DNA of 64,000 nt. Source: Amycolatopsis sp. 2-15. Lineage in GTDB: Bacteria > Actinomycetota > Actinomycetes > Mycobacteriales > Pseudonocardiaceae. Shown in pieces: positions 51,506 through 59,626 of the stretch. The position numbers were made by a program, and so were the translations under genes. Where the stretch lies: assembly GCF_030285625.1 (NCBI RefSeq), contig NZ_CP127294.1, forward strand, positions 6,728,001 to 6,792,000, written 5' to 3'. The notes below the pieces were generated by a model. It was not told the origin of the DNA. It searched no databases and saw nothing but the letters and a program-made list of their open reading frames with translations. Each line of letters opens with the position of its first letter. Within the stretch, counting starts at the first letter, position 1.

Positions 51506-52396
51506 GTGGCGATCTTCCTGGACGAGAACAGCCGTGTCGTCGTGTCCGGCATGACCGGCGCCGAGGGCATGAAGCACACCAAGCGGATGCTGGCCGCGGG
51601 CACGAACGTGGTCGGTGGCGTGAACCCGCGCAAGGCCGGCCAGAAGGTGGCGGTCGGCGAGCGCGAGCTGCCCGTGTTCGGCAGTGTCGCCGACGCGATG
51701 GCCGCGACCGGCGCCGACGTGGTGGTGCTGTTCGTGCCGCCGCCGTTCGTGAAGGACGCGGTGATCGAGGCCGTCGATGCCGAGATCGGCCTGGCCGTGG
51801 TGATCACGGAGGGGGTACCGGTGCACGATTCGGCGGTGTTCTGGGCCCACGCCGTCGCCAAGGGCGGCAAGACCCGGATCATCGGCCCGAACTGCCCCGG
51901 CATCGTCTCCCCCGGGCTGTCCAACGCGGGCATCATCCCGGCCGACATCACCGGCCCGGGACGCATCGGGCTGGTGTCGAAATCGGGCACGCTCACCTAC
52001 CAGCTCATGCACGAGCTGCGCGACATCGGCTTCTCCACCTGCGTCGGCATCGGCGGCGACCCGGTGATCGGGACCACGCACATCGACGCGGTCGAGGCCT
52101 TCGAGAAGGACCCGGACACCGACGTGATCGTGCTGATCGGCGAGATCGGCGGCGACGCCGAGGAACGCGCGGCCGCCTACGTCCGGGAGAACGTGAGCAA
52201 GCCCGTGGTCGGCTACGTCGCCGGGTTCACCGCACCGGAGGGCAAGACGATGGGCCACGCCGGCGCGATCGTCTCCGGCTCGGCCGGTACGGCCGTCGCG
52301 AAGAAGGCGGCGCTGGAGGCGGCGGGCATCCGCGTCGGGCGGACCCCGAGCGAGACCGCGCGGCTGGTGCGCGAAGTCCTCGCGGGGACGCCGTAG
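51506..52396 (+). CDS. sucD: Succinyl-CoA synthetase alpha subunit
   Basis: 296 residues from GTG 51506. The CoA-binding domain reads [20 protein letters not shown] and [12 protein letters not shown], and the ligase domain has [24 protein letters not shown] and [17 protein letters not shown]. The phosphorylated histidine is in [16 protein letters not shown]. Standard alpha-subunit length. It forms the heteromer with SucC and overlaps nothing; the carbonic anhydrase GTG follows two bases after its stop. Confidence 0.88.
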   Translation: MAIFLDENSRVVVSGMTGAEGMKHTKRMLAAGTNVVGGVNPRKAGQKVAVGERELPVFGSVADAMAATGADVVVLFVPPPFVKDAVIEAVDAEIGLAVVITEGVPVHDSAVFWAHAVAKGGKTRIIGPNCPGIVSPGLSNAGIIPADITGPGRIGLVSKSGTLTYQLMHELRDIGFSTCVGIGGDPVIGTTHIDAVEAFEKDPDTDVIVLIGEIGGDAEERAAAYVRENVSKPVVGYVAGFTAPEGKTMGHAGAIVSGSAGTAVAKKAALEAAGIRVGRTPSETARLVREVLAGTP

Positions 52397-52398
52397 CC

Positions 52399-52908
52399 GT
52401 GGGCGAGATCGACGCGCTGGTCGCCAACGCCGGGCGCTACCACGGCGGCCTCGACCACACCCGGCTGGTGAAGCGGCCCCGCCGTCGGGTGGCGGTGGTG
52501 GCGTGCATGGACGCGCGGATCAGCGTCTACCGGTTGCTGGGCCTGGAAGAGGGCGACGCCCACGTGATCCGCAACGCCGGCGGGGCCGTGACCGACGACG
52601 CGATCCGGTCGCTGGCGGTGAGCCAGCGGCTGCTGGGTACCCGGGAGAGCATCCTCGTCCACCACGAGGACTGCGGCATGCGAACCTTCACGGACACGGA
52701 GTTCGCGCGCCAGGTCGAGCAGGGCACCGGGATCCGGCCGCCCTGGTCGGCCGAGGCGTTCACCGACGCCGAGCAGGACGTGCGCCAATGCCTGCGCCGC
52801 GTGCGCAGCAGTCCGTTCCTGCCGCACACCGCGTCCGTGCGAGGGTTCGTCTACGACGAGCGGACCGGGGCGATGACCGAGGTCGGCGCCGCGGGCCGGC
52901 CGGGCTAG
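52399..52908 (+). CDS. Beta-class carbonic anhydrase
   Basis: 169 residues from GTG 52399, shorter than typical beta enzymes (about 200), as in the mycobacterial Rv1284-like group. Zinc ligands are C36 in ACMDAR, H89 and C92 in VHHEDCGM; the dyad D38-R40 is intact. It hydrates CO2. In this operon it would handle CO2 released by oxalyl-CoA decarboxylation and formate oxidation, or supply bicarbonate for anaplerosis. It is tightly coupled to sucD (two bases) and to moeA (ten bases). Confidence 0.88.
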   Translation: MGEIDALVANAGRYHGGLDHTRLVKRPRRRVAVVACMDARISVYRLLGLEEGDAHVIRNAGGAVTDDAIRSLAVSQRLLGTRESILVHHEDCGMRTFTDTEFARQVEQGTGIRPPWSAEAFTDAEQDVRQCLRRVRSSPFLPHTASVRGFVYDERTGAMTEVGAAGRPG

Positions 52909-52918
52909 GAGGTACGCC

Positions 52919-54061
52919 ATGCACCGGGGATGGGCCGAGGCCCGCCGGATCGCTCGCGACGCGGTGAAGCCGCTCGAAGCGGTGGAACTGCCGTTGGGCG
53001 AAGCGCTGGGCCGGGCGCTGGCGAGCCCGGTCCGGGCCCTGGTGCCGATGCCGGCGTACGACAACTCGGCGATGGACGGGTACGCCGTCGCCGGGCCCGG
53101 ACCGTGGACCGTGGTGGGCGCGGTCCGGGCCGGCGGCGCGCCGTACGCCGGCGTGCTGGCTCACGGCACGGCTCTGGAGATCGCCACGGGCGCGCCGGTT
53201 CCGGCCGGCACGCGCGCGGTGCTGCCGGTGGAGCACGCCGTCCACAGTGGACGGCGGGTGAGCGGCACCGTGGCGAGCGGCAAGCACGTGCGCCGCCGGG
53301 GCGAGGACTGGCCCGAGGGTGCGGAGCTGCTCACCACGTCGACCACCGTGACGGCCGCTGTGCTCGGCGCGGCGGCGGCCGTCGGGCACGACACGCTGCT
53401 GGTGCACCGCCGGCCACGGGTGTCGGTGGTCGTGACCGGCGACGAGGTCCAGACCTCGGGGCTGCCACGGCCGGGCCGGGTCCGCGACGCGATCGGGCCG
53501 CTGCTGCCCGGCTTGCTGCGCGCCGCGGGTGCCGAGGAGCACGGCCTCGTCCGGCTCGCCGATCAGCCCGACGCCCTCACCGCGGCGCTGACCGACGACG
53601 ACGCGGACGTGGTGGTGGTCTGCGGCGCCACCTCCAAGGGGCCGGCCGACCACCTGCGAGGAGTGCTGCGGGCGCTGCTCGCCGATGTCCGCGTGGACGG
53701 TGTCGCGGTCCGGCCCGGGCACCCGCAGCTGCTGGCGGTGCTGCCCGACGGCCGGTGCGTGGTCGGGCTGCCCGGCAACCCCTTCGCGGCGCTCGGGGCC
53801 GGGCTGACGCTGCTCATGCCGTTGCTGACCGAGCTCGGTGGCCACCGCGAGCCGGCGCCCGTCACGGCGTGGGCCGCCGAACCCCTGCCCGCGCACCCGA
53901 GCGACACCCGGCTCGTGCCCGTCGTGCGCTCGGGCGGCGACGTCACACCGGTGGGCCACGACCGGCCCGGTTCGCTGTGGGGCGCGGCGCTCGCCGACGC
54001 CCTCGCCGTGGTGCCGCCGGGCTGGCGGGGCGGTGACGTCGAACTGCTGCCCCTGCCCTGA
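52919..54061 (+). CDS. moeA: Molybdopterin molybdenumtransferase
   Basis: 380 residues from ATG 52919, behind GGAGGTACGCC. MoeA motifs: MPAYDNSAMDGYAV, EIATGAPVPAGTRAVLPVEH, RRRGEDWPEGAELL, SVVVTGDEV, and VGLPGNPFAALGAGL near the C-terminus. It inserts molybdate into adenylylated molybdopterin. As the last gene of the sucCD-carbonic anhydrase operon it would supply cofactor for the molybdenum formate dehydrogenase 12 kb away. The segment around VCGATSKGPADHL departs from the usual GGVSVGDYD, an oddity that may affect Mg/molybdate binding. Confidence 0.85.
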   Translation: MHRGWAEARRIARDAVKPLEAVELPLGEALGRALASPVRALVPMPAYDNSAMDGYAVAGPGPWTVVGAVRAGGAPYAGVLAHGTALEIATGAPVPAGTRAVLPVEHAVHSGRRVSGTVASGKHVRRRGEDWPEGAELLTTSTTVTAAVLGAAAAVGHDTLLVHRRPRVSVVVTGDEVQTSGLPRPGRVRDAIGPLLPGLLRAAGAEEHGLVRLADQPDALTAALTDDDADVVVVCGATSKGPADHLRGVLRALLADVRVDGVAVRPGHPQLLAVLPDGRCVVGLPGNPFAALGAGLTLLMPLLTELGGHREPAPVTAWAAEPLPAHPSDTRLVPVVRSGGDVTPVGHDRPGSLWGAALADALAVVPPGWRGGDVELLPLP

Positions 54062-54087
54062 CCACGAGCACCCGAGGAGGACCGCGG

Positions 54088-54945
54088 ATGGACCTGCGGC
54101 AGCTGGAGATCGTCGTCGCGGTCGCCGAGGAGGGCGGGTTCACCGCCGCGGCGCACCGCCTGCACACCGTGCAGTCGACGGTGTCCACGGTGGTCCGCGC
54201 GCTCGAACGCGACCTCGGCACGTCGCTGTTCGAGCGCACCACCCACCGCGTCGCGCTGACGCCGGCGGGCCGGGCGTTCCTGCCCGCCGCGCGCGCCGCG
54301 CTGAAGGCCGCCGAACACGCCCGGGCGACCGTGGACGGGGCGCGCTGGAAACTCGGCGGCCGCGTGCGGATCGGGGTGATGCCCGGCGCGTGGCCCGACC
54401 CGCACCGCGCGCTCGCGGCGCTGCGCCGCGAGCACCCGGGTGTGCAGGTGCAGGTGCTCCTGGTCCCGCCGCGGCAGCTGCGCTCGGCGGTGCACGAGTC
54501 CAGTGTGGACGCTCTCGTCGCCGTGGAGGACTGCGTGGCCGGCGACGGTCTGGTCAGCCGGCCGCTGCGGCGCGAGGCCATGGTGCTGATGACTCCCGCG
54601 GGCGATCGCGGCGCCGACCGGCCGGTCACCGCCGCCGACGCGGCCGCCGCGGCGGTCGTCGACTTCGCGCCGGGCTGGGCCAACCGCGAGGCGACCGACC
54701 GGGCGTTCCACACCGCGCAGGTGCGCCGGACCGTGGCCCACGAGGTCACCGACGTCGCCGCGGCGGCGGAGCTCGTCCGCCACGATCTGGGCGCGTGCAT
54801 CCTGCCCGCGTCCGTGGCCGCGCGGTTCGCCGATCTCACCTCGCGGCCGTTCTCCCGCGGCGGCCCGACCTGGCACATCTCCGTGACCCGCCCGGCCGGT
54901 GATCCCCCGCCGGCGGTGGCGGCCGTGCTGCGGCATCTGACCTGA
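54088..54945 (+). CDS. LysR-family transcriptional regulator
   Basis: 285 residues from ATG 54088, preceded by GAGGAGGACC. The N-terminal HTH is LRQLEIVVAVAEEGGFTAAAHRLHTVQSTVSTVVRALERDLG. The periplasmic-binding-like effector domain starts RVRIGVMPGAWPDPHRALAA and has EATDRAFHTAQVRRTVAHEV. It follows moeA by 26 bp on the same strand, so it may be co-transcribed. Target unknown; it is distinct from the decayed LysR gene right after it. Confidence 0.88.
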   Translation: MDLRQLEIVVAVAEEGGFTAAAHRLHTVQSTVSTVVRALERDLGTSLFERTTHRVALTPAGRAFLPAARAALKAAEHARATVDGARWKLGGRVRIGVMPGAWPDPHRALAALRREHPGVQVQVLLVPPRQLRSAVHESSVDALVAVEDCVAGDGLVSRPLRREAMVLMTPAGDRGADRPVTAADAAAAAVVDFAPGWANREATDRAFHTAQVRRTVAHEVTDVAAAAELVRHDLGACILPASVAARFADLTSRPFSRGGPTWHISVTRPAGDPPPAVAAVLRHLT

Positions 54946-54991
54946 AGCCGCAAAGCCTTTCGCCGGTAAGGGGCGTGCGCCATGATGAGAT

Positions 54992-55557
54992 GTGCTGCTA
55001 CGCCAACCGGAGTACCTCGTCGCGCTCGCGCGCGAACGTCACTTCGCCCGCGCCGCCGACGGCTCTCACGTCTCGCAGCCCTCGCTGTCGGCCGCGATCC
55101 GGAAGCTGGAGCACGAGCTGGGCGCGCCGATCGCGCGCCGCGGCCGGCGGCTCGAGGGCCGCCGCGACGCTGCTCACGACCCGGTTCTGCGAACGCCACC
55201 GCACGCCCGCGTGTCGCTGGAATCCCCTCCGTCCCGGGAAATCACGCGCCGGCTCGCGGAGTACGAACTCGACATCGCCCGGACCTATGTGGACGACGAG
55301 GAGCTCAGCACCGTCCGCACCTACCCGCTCCACGAGGAGCGCTACCTGCTCCTGACGCCCCGCGACGGTGAGCTCGCCGGCCGCGAGCGCGTGCGCTGGG
55401 CCGAAGTCGCCACCGTGCCGCTGTGCCTGCTCGGGCAGCAGATGCGCAACCGGCGGATCCCATCCTCGCGCGGGCGTTGCTCGAGGTGACTCCGCAGGTC
55501 GACGTCCGGGGCGTGCTGGAGCGCGTCCTCGCGGGTTTCCTCGCGCCCGTGCGATAG
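54992..55557 (+). pseudogene. LysR-family regulator remnant (formate dehydrogenase-associated type)
   Basis: It opens LLRQPEYLVALARERHFARA, SHVSQPSLSAAIRKLEHELGAP, a normal LysR HTH, then jumps after RRGRRLEG to a fragment of the effector domain. LLTTRFCERH and VSLESPPSREITRRLAEYELDIA read in different frames, then YVDDEELSTVRTYPLHEERYLLLTP. The C-terminal part after GQQMRNRRI is lost except for a short tail (ILARALLEVTPQV) ending at 55557. A deletion of about 60 residues and at least one frameshift make it non-functional. It sits directly upstream of the wrecked NAD-dependent formate dehydrogenase, its likely former target. Confidence 0.75.
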
Positions 55558-55563
55558 CCGGGG

Positions 55564-55579
55564 CCTATCCCGGCATAGG
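55564..55579. promoter_or_regulatory. LysR-type dyad upstream of the formate dehydrogenase remnant
   Basis: CCTATCCCGGCATAGG has inverted arms CCTAT/ATAGG six bases apart, the size of a LysR recognition site. It lies between the decayed LysR gene and the formate dehydrogenase remnant. A related ATAGGCATT occurs in the lysR-sdhC gap near 60567. Confidence 0.4.
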
Positions 55580-55659
55580 CACTAACGCTTTGACCCCCTC
55601 TCTGCACCGGAGTAAGGTAAAGCCGTTAGCTGCCAACGAAAACTCTCGGCAGACAGACC

Positions 55660-56230
55660 ACGGCAAAGGTGCTCTGCTTGCTGTACGACGACCCGGTCGA
55701 CGGGTACTCGACTTCACGCCCGGCGCCCTGCTCGGCAGCGTCTCCGGTGAGCTCGGTCTGCATGAGTTCCTGGAGCGCCAGGGGCACCAGCTGATCGTCA
55801 CGTCCGAGTTCGACCGTTCGACGTGCACCTGCACTACACCGACCGGCATCGGCTGCCCGCCGAGGTGGAGCAGGAGCTGGGGCTGACGTTCCACGAGAGC
55901 GCCGCGGCCATGGTGCCCCGCTGCGACGCCGTGACCATCAACGCGCCGTGGCACCCGGAGACCGAGGGCCTGTTCGGCGACGAGCTCATCGCGACGATGG
56001 AGCGTGGCGCGTACCTCATCCCGCCGGCCGACCACCCGTGGCGCACCATGCTCCACCACGGCATGACCCCGCGCATCTCGGGTTCTTCGATCTCGGCTCA
56101 GGCGCGTTACTCCGCGGGCACGCGCGAGATCCTCGAGTCGTGGTTCACCGGCTCGCCGATCCGCGACGAGTACCTGATCGTCGACGGCGGCAACCTCGCC
56201 GGCAGGGGTACGGATTCGTACTCTGCCAAC
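55660..56230 (+). pseudogene. NAD-dependent formate dehydrogenase remnant with three internal deletions
   Basis: Pieces match the roughly 400-residue NAD-linked enzyme of the D-2-hydroxyacid dehydrogenase family, in order: AKVLCLLYDDPVDGY, DFTPGALLGSVSGELGLHEF, then FDVHLHYTDRHRLPAEVEQE, CDAVTINAPWHPETEGLF, then DHPWRTMLHHGMTPRISG and GTREILESWFTGSPIRDEYL. Missing are about 25-30 residues after DGY, about 160 including the nucleotide-binding fold, and about 30 including the catalytic-arginine region. The expected ATG is ACG at 55660. The central deletion joins two copies of TTCGAC, suggesting microhomology-driven loss. It is followed by an intact strong terminator. Confidence 0.8.
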
Positions 56231-56246
56231 CGCTGGTCCCTCGATC

Positions 56247-56291
56247 GAAGGCCCTCTTCGCCGCGATTGCTCCGCGGCGAAGAGGGCCTTC
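56247..56291. terminator. Perfect 19-bp terminator hairpin
   Basis: GAAGGCCCTCTTCGCCGCG pairs without mismatch with CGCGGCGAAGAGGGCCTTC around a 7-nt loop. It lies between the formate dehydrogenase remnant (plus strand) and the end of fdhD (minus strand) and can serve both directions. Confidence 0.8.
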
Positions 56292-56304
56292 CTCGTGTGC
56301 GGCG

Positions 56305-57165
56305 TCAGCGCTCCACGAGCTGCAGTGGATCGTGGAGGCCGAGGCGGTCGGCTCGCGTGTAGACGTTCATCGACGTGCCCCGCAGGAAGCCGACCAGCGT
56401 GAGCCCGACCTCCTCGGCCAGCTCCACGGCTAGCGAGGACGGCGCGGAAACGGCCGACAGCAACGGGATTCCCGCCATCGCGGCCTTCTGCACGAGCTCG
56501 AACGACGCCCGCCCGCTGACCATGAGCATCGTGCCGGTCAGCGGCAGCCGGCCTTCGCGCGCGGCCCACCCCACGACCTTGTCGACCGCGTTGTGCCGCC
56601 CGACGTCCTCCCGCACACAGAGCAGCTGCCCGCCGGCGTCGAAGAGGCCGGCCGCGTGCAGGCCGCCGGTGCGATCGAACACCTTCTGCGCCGTGCGCAA
56701 CGCGTCCGGCAGGGTCGCCAGCACCTGCGGGCCGACCGCGAGCGGGTCGGCCGTCACCGGCCACCGCAGGGTCGTGCGCACCGCGTCGAGGCTCGCCTTG
56801 CCGCAGAGGCCGCACGAGGAAGTGGTGTAGAAGTTGCGTTCCATCGACGGGTCGGGCAGGGGCACGCCGGCGCGCAGCACGACGTCGACGATGTTGTAGG
56901 TGTTGGAACCGTCCCCGGAGGCCCTCGAGGCCCCGGCGCAGTACCGGATCCCGGCGACGTCGGCGCCCTGGTGCACGATCCCCTCACCGACCAGGAACCC
57001 GGCGGCGAGGTCGAAGTCGCTGCCGGGCGTGCGCATGGTGATCGTGAGCGCCTTGCCGGCCACGCGGATCTCCAGCGGTTCCTCGGCGCTGAGCGTGTCC
57101 GGGCGCATCGTGAGCTCGCCGTCGACGACGCGGAACACGCGGCGTCGGCTCGTCATCCGGCCCAT
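56305..57165 (-). CDS. fdhD: Formate dehydrogenase accessory sulfurtransferase
   Basis: 286 residues from ATG 57165, behind GGAGGTGG. FdhD motifs: EEPLEIRVAGKALTITMRTP, GSDFDLAAGFLVGEGI, the sulfur-relay pair in SCGLCGK, TGGLHAAGLFD, and REDVGRHNAVDKVVG. It carries sulfur from IscS to the molybdenum centre of formate dehydrogenase, needed for activity. It lies 16 bp downstream of OFA transporter 2 and shares its promoter, which bears the third ATAC-N-GTAT-like site. This ties molybdenum-enzyme maturation to oxalate transport. Confidence 0.93.
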   Translation of the reverse strand: MGRMTSRRRVFRVVDGELTMRPDTLSAEEPLEIRVAGKALTITMRTPGSDFDLAAGFLVGEGIVHQGADVAGIRYCAGASRASGDGSNTYNIVDVVLRAGVPLPDPSMERNFYTTSSCGLCGKASLDAVRTTLRWPVTADPLAVGPQVLATLPDALRTAQKVFDRTGGLHAAGLFDAGGQLLCVREDVGRHNAVDKVVGWAAREGRLPLTGTMLMVSGRASFELVQKAAMAGIPLLSAVSAPSSLAVELAEEVGLTLVGFLRGTSMNVYTRADRLGLHDPLQLVER

Positions 57166-57181
57166 GGGGCCACCTCCGGGT

Positions 57182-58537
57182 TCAGCGCGCGGGAAGCAGG
57201 GACTTGGGCCGGCCCGGCTGCGTGAGCCGTCCGGTGAGGACCGCCGCGGCCAGGCTGAAGAGCCCGGCCGCGGCGAAGGCACCGAAGTAGCCGTGTGCCG
57301 TGACGACGAGGGCGGCGAGCCCGATGCCGAGCAGCGCGCCGACGGCCTTGGCGCTGTAGAGCACGCCGAAGTTCTGCAACGCCGACTCCTCACCGAAGTA
57401 CTCGCGGACCAACCCGGTCAGCAGCGTGTAGCAGCAGCCGTTGCCGAGCCCGGCGAGCGCGGCGCCGAGCACGAGGCCGAAGGCATGCCGGTGCTCGCCG
57501 GAGTAGAAGAGCACGAACTGGCCGATCCCGCCCGCCACCAAGGCCAGCTGCAGGATCCGCCGGCGGCCCACACGGTCGGACAGCCACCCGAGCAGCACCC
57601 GGCCCGTGCCGGTCACGCCGGCGAGCACCGCGAGCGCGATCGCCGCGAGACCCGTACCTCCGCCCTGCTCGGCGACGAACGTGGCCAGGTAGGCGAGGTC
57701 GAACAGCAGCACCGCGGCGGCCAGCCCCACCGTGCCGTACAGGGCCAACGTCGTGCCGCAGCGCAGAAGTTCGGCCGGCCGGTAGTGGCGCACGGCGGGG
57801 CGGTTGACCGAGACGGTGCGGTTGCGGACCTTGTCCCGCGCCCACTCGCGCGGGTCCGGCGCGCCGACCGGCCACCAGTTGCGTGGCGGGTAGCGCAGGA
57901 GCGCGCCCGCGCCGACCACGACGACGAGCACGAGTGCAGCCGTCACGTCGAGGAGCACGTCGCGGTTGCCGACGCTGAGGCCGAAGCCGGCGACGAGCAC
58001 GAAGGGAACGCTGCCGTAGGCGAAGGCGCCGCTCACCGCCCCGACGCGCGTGGCGGTGTGGTCGGGGAACCAGCGCATCACGGCGCCGACGCAGGTGCCG
58101 TAGACCAGCCCCGTGCCGATGCCGCCGAGCAGCGAGTAGCCCACGAACACCACGGCCAGGCTCGACGCGTGGCCGAGCGTCACGAGACCGATCGCGCACA
58201 GGATCCCGCCGAGCACCACGGCGAACGACGGCGAGAGCCGGCCGCGGTCGCGCAGCCAGGCCGCGGGGAACACCACACTCGCCTGCGCCACCGCCCAGAC
58301 TGCGAGCGACACCACGACCTCGGTGAACGTCCAGCCGTGCGCGCTGGTGAGCACCGGCGCGATGGCGCCGAAGCCGTACTGCTGCAGTCCGGCGGCGAAC
58401 ATCGCGGCGCCGCTGAGCCAGAGCATCCAGCTCCGGGGGCGGCCGAGCAGGTCCAGGTCGCTTTCCCCGACCCGGTACCGGCGTCCGTAGACGTCCTTCA
58501 GCTCGCGAACCGCGGTGGTGGTCTGGGGCTCGGACAT
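57182..58537 (-). CDS. Oxalate/formate antiporter family (OFA) MFS transporter 2
   Basis: 451 residues, 12 membrane segments. It shares with transporter 1 the lead YRVGESDLDLLGRPRSWMLW, PAAWLRDRGR, RWFPDHTATRVG, GWLSDRVGRRRI and the C-terminal GLGNGCCYTLLTGLVREYFGEE, ALQNFGVLYSAK. The two are clear paralogs, yet diverged. Two carriers could split oxalate uptake and formate release, or serve different dicarboxylates. It is the first gene of an operon with fdhD. Confidence 0.82.
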   Translation of the reverse strand: MSEPQTTTAVRELKDVYGRRYRVGESDLDLLGRPRSWMLWLSGAAMFAAGLQQYGFGAIAPVLTSAHGWTFTEVVVSLAVWAVAQASVVFPAAWLRDRGRLSPSFAVVLGGILCAIGLVTLGHASSLAVVFVGYSLLGGIGTGLVYGTCVGAVMRWFPDHTATRVGAVSGAFAYGSVPFVLVAGFGLSVGNRDVLLDVTAALVLVVVVGAGALLRYPPRNWWPVGAPDPREWARDKVRNRTVSVNRPAVRHYRPAELLRCGTTLALYGTVGLAAAVLLFDLAYLATFVAEQGGGTGLAAIALAVLAGVTGTGRVLLGWLSDRVGRRRILQLALVAGGIGQFVLFYSGEHRHAFGLVLGAALAGLGNGCCYTLLTGLVREYFGEESALQNFGVLYSAKAVGALLGIGLAALVVTAHGYFGAFAAAGLFSLAAAVLTGRLTQPGRPKSLLPAR

Positions 58538-58560
58538 GGCGTCACCCGCTCGACTGGATG

Positions 58561-58575
58561 TTGTATGCAGTATGG
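58561..58575. promoter_or_regulatory. GntR-type operator, copy 3 (OFA2-fdhD)
   Basis: TTGTATGCAGTATGG holds ATGCAGTAT (58565-58573), one base off the ATAC-N-GTAT core, with the same TTG lead as copies 1 and 2. It lies 24 bp upstream of the transporter ATG (58537). Confidence 0.55.
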
Positions 58576-58638
58576 AGTAGTCCGGTTATAGCACCCGTAC
58601 TTGCACCCTGTCCACGAGCGTCGCCCGACGGGTGGAAC

Positions 58639-58682
58639 GGACTCAGTGCGGACTCAGTGCGGACTCAGTGCGGACTCAGTCC
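58639..58682. repeat. Four tandem 11-bp repeats
   Basis: GGACTCAGTGC is repeated three times exactly and once with a G to C change (last copy GGACTCAGTCC). The array contains the stop codon and last residues (TESALSPH) of the metallo-beta-lactamase-fold gene on the minus strand. The unit is not a multiple of three, so gain or loss of a copy would change that C-terminus. Confidence 0.8.
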
Positions 58683-59583
58683 CCAGCACCCGCGGCGCGG
58701 GCAGCACGGCTTCGGCCTCGACCGGTTCCCACTTGAGCAGGCCGTCGGTGTCGCGCTCGACGCGCCCGAACGCCTGGTCCCCGAAGTGGCAACCGAACCC
58801 GATCGAGCCGGGTCGCTCCAGCTCCTCGACGATCCGGCGCCGGGCCGCGAGCACCCCGGCCACGTCGACGTCGGGCAGCGAAGGCCAGCCGGGGTGCGTG
58901 AGCTGCGCGGGAACATGGAAGACGTCGCCGAACGCGACCACGCGCCGCGCCCCCGCCTCGATCACGTACGAGGTGTGCCCCGGGCTGTGGCCGGGCGTCA
59001 CGAGTGCGCGGACGCCCGGGAAGACCTCGTCGCCGTCGCCGAGCACCTGGTGAGTGGCCGCCAGCGGCTCGATCACCTCGGCCCGGCCCGGCGCGCCCGG
59101 GACGAGCTCCCCACGCCCGTGCGGCGCCCACTCCTGCGCGGCGACGAGGTAGGTGGCCGCCGGGAAGAACTTGCGGCCGTCGACGAACGCCCAGCCGGTG
59201 TGGTCCACGTGCAGGTGCGTGAACGCCACGGCCTCGACGTCCTCGGGCCGGTGGCCGAGCGCGACGAGAGTGTCCGGCAGGGCGCCGGAATCGCTGAAGG
59301 CGACCGGCTCGCCGCCGATTTCGACCGGGTCGGTCGCGACGCCGAGCCCGACGTCGACGAGCAGCGTCCGGCCTTCGCGTTCCACGAGCAGGCCGCCCGC
59401 GGACGCCGCGACACGCCCCTTCGCGTCCAGCGCTTCGGGGTGCTCGGTCCAGTACGCGGCCGGGATCGCGGGGAAGAACGCGCCGGGCACCAGGGCCATC
59501 GCGCCGTCGATCACGTAGGTGAACTGCACTCCGCCGAGCTCCAGCATCCGCACTGCCGACTGCTCGTTCAGCGCTCCCGCCAT
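58654..59583 (-). CDS. Metallo-beta-lactamase-fold hydrolase
   Basis: 309 residues from ATG 59583, behind GAGGAGGGG. The dinuclear zinc motif is FTHLHVDHTG (HxHxDH). Further ligands are in TPGHSPGHTSYVI and FGDVFHVPAQ, with a final histidine in GFGCHFGDQ. The layout matches lactonase/quinone-hydrolase-type members. Substrate unknown. It lies downstream of the LysR gene on the same strand, 43 bp away, and upstream of OFA2, perhaps in the same transcription direction but across the 11-bp repeats. Confidence 0.82.
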   Translation of the reverse strand: MAGALNEQSAVRMLELGGVQFTYVIDGAMALVPGAFFPAIPAAYWTEHPEALDAKGRVAASAGGLLVEREGRTLLVDVGLGVATDPVEIGGEPVAFSDSGALPDTLVALGHRPEDVEAVAFTHLHVDHTGWAFVDGRKFFPAATYLVAAQEWAPHGRGELVPGAPGRAEVIEPLAATHQVLGDGDEVFPGVRALVTPGHSPGHTSYVIEAGARRVVAFGDVFHVPAQLTHPGWPSLPDVDVAGVLAARRRIVEELERPGSIGFGCHFGDQAFGRVERDTDGLLKWEPVEAEAVLPAPRVLGTESALSPH

Positions 59584-59626
59584 CACGCATTCCCCTCCTC
59601 GGTCCGGCGAGTTGATCATGCCCCGC

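Noticed and set aside
50321..52396. Malate-CoA ligase (MtkAB) rather than SucCD
   Set aside because: The alpha subunit start ([25 protein letters not shown]) is closer to SucD than to MtkB as far as I can judge; not excluded without a tree.
54992..55557. Short functional LysR variant
   Set aside because: The effector domain is interrupted by a deletion and frame changes, and the dimerisation helix is lost.
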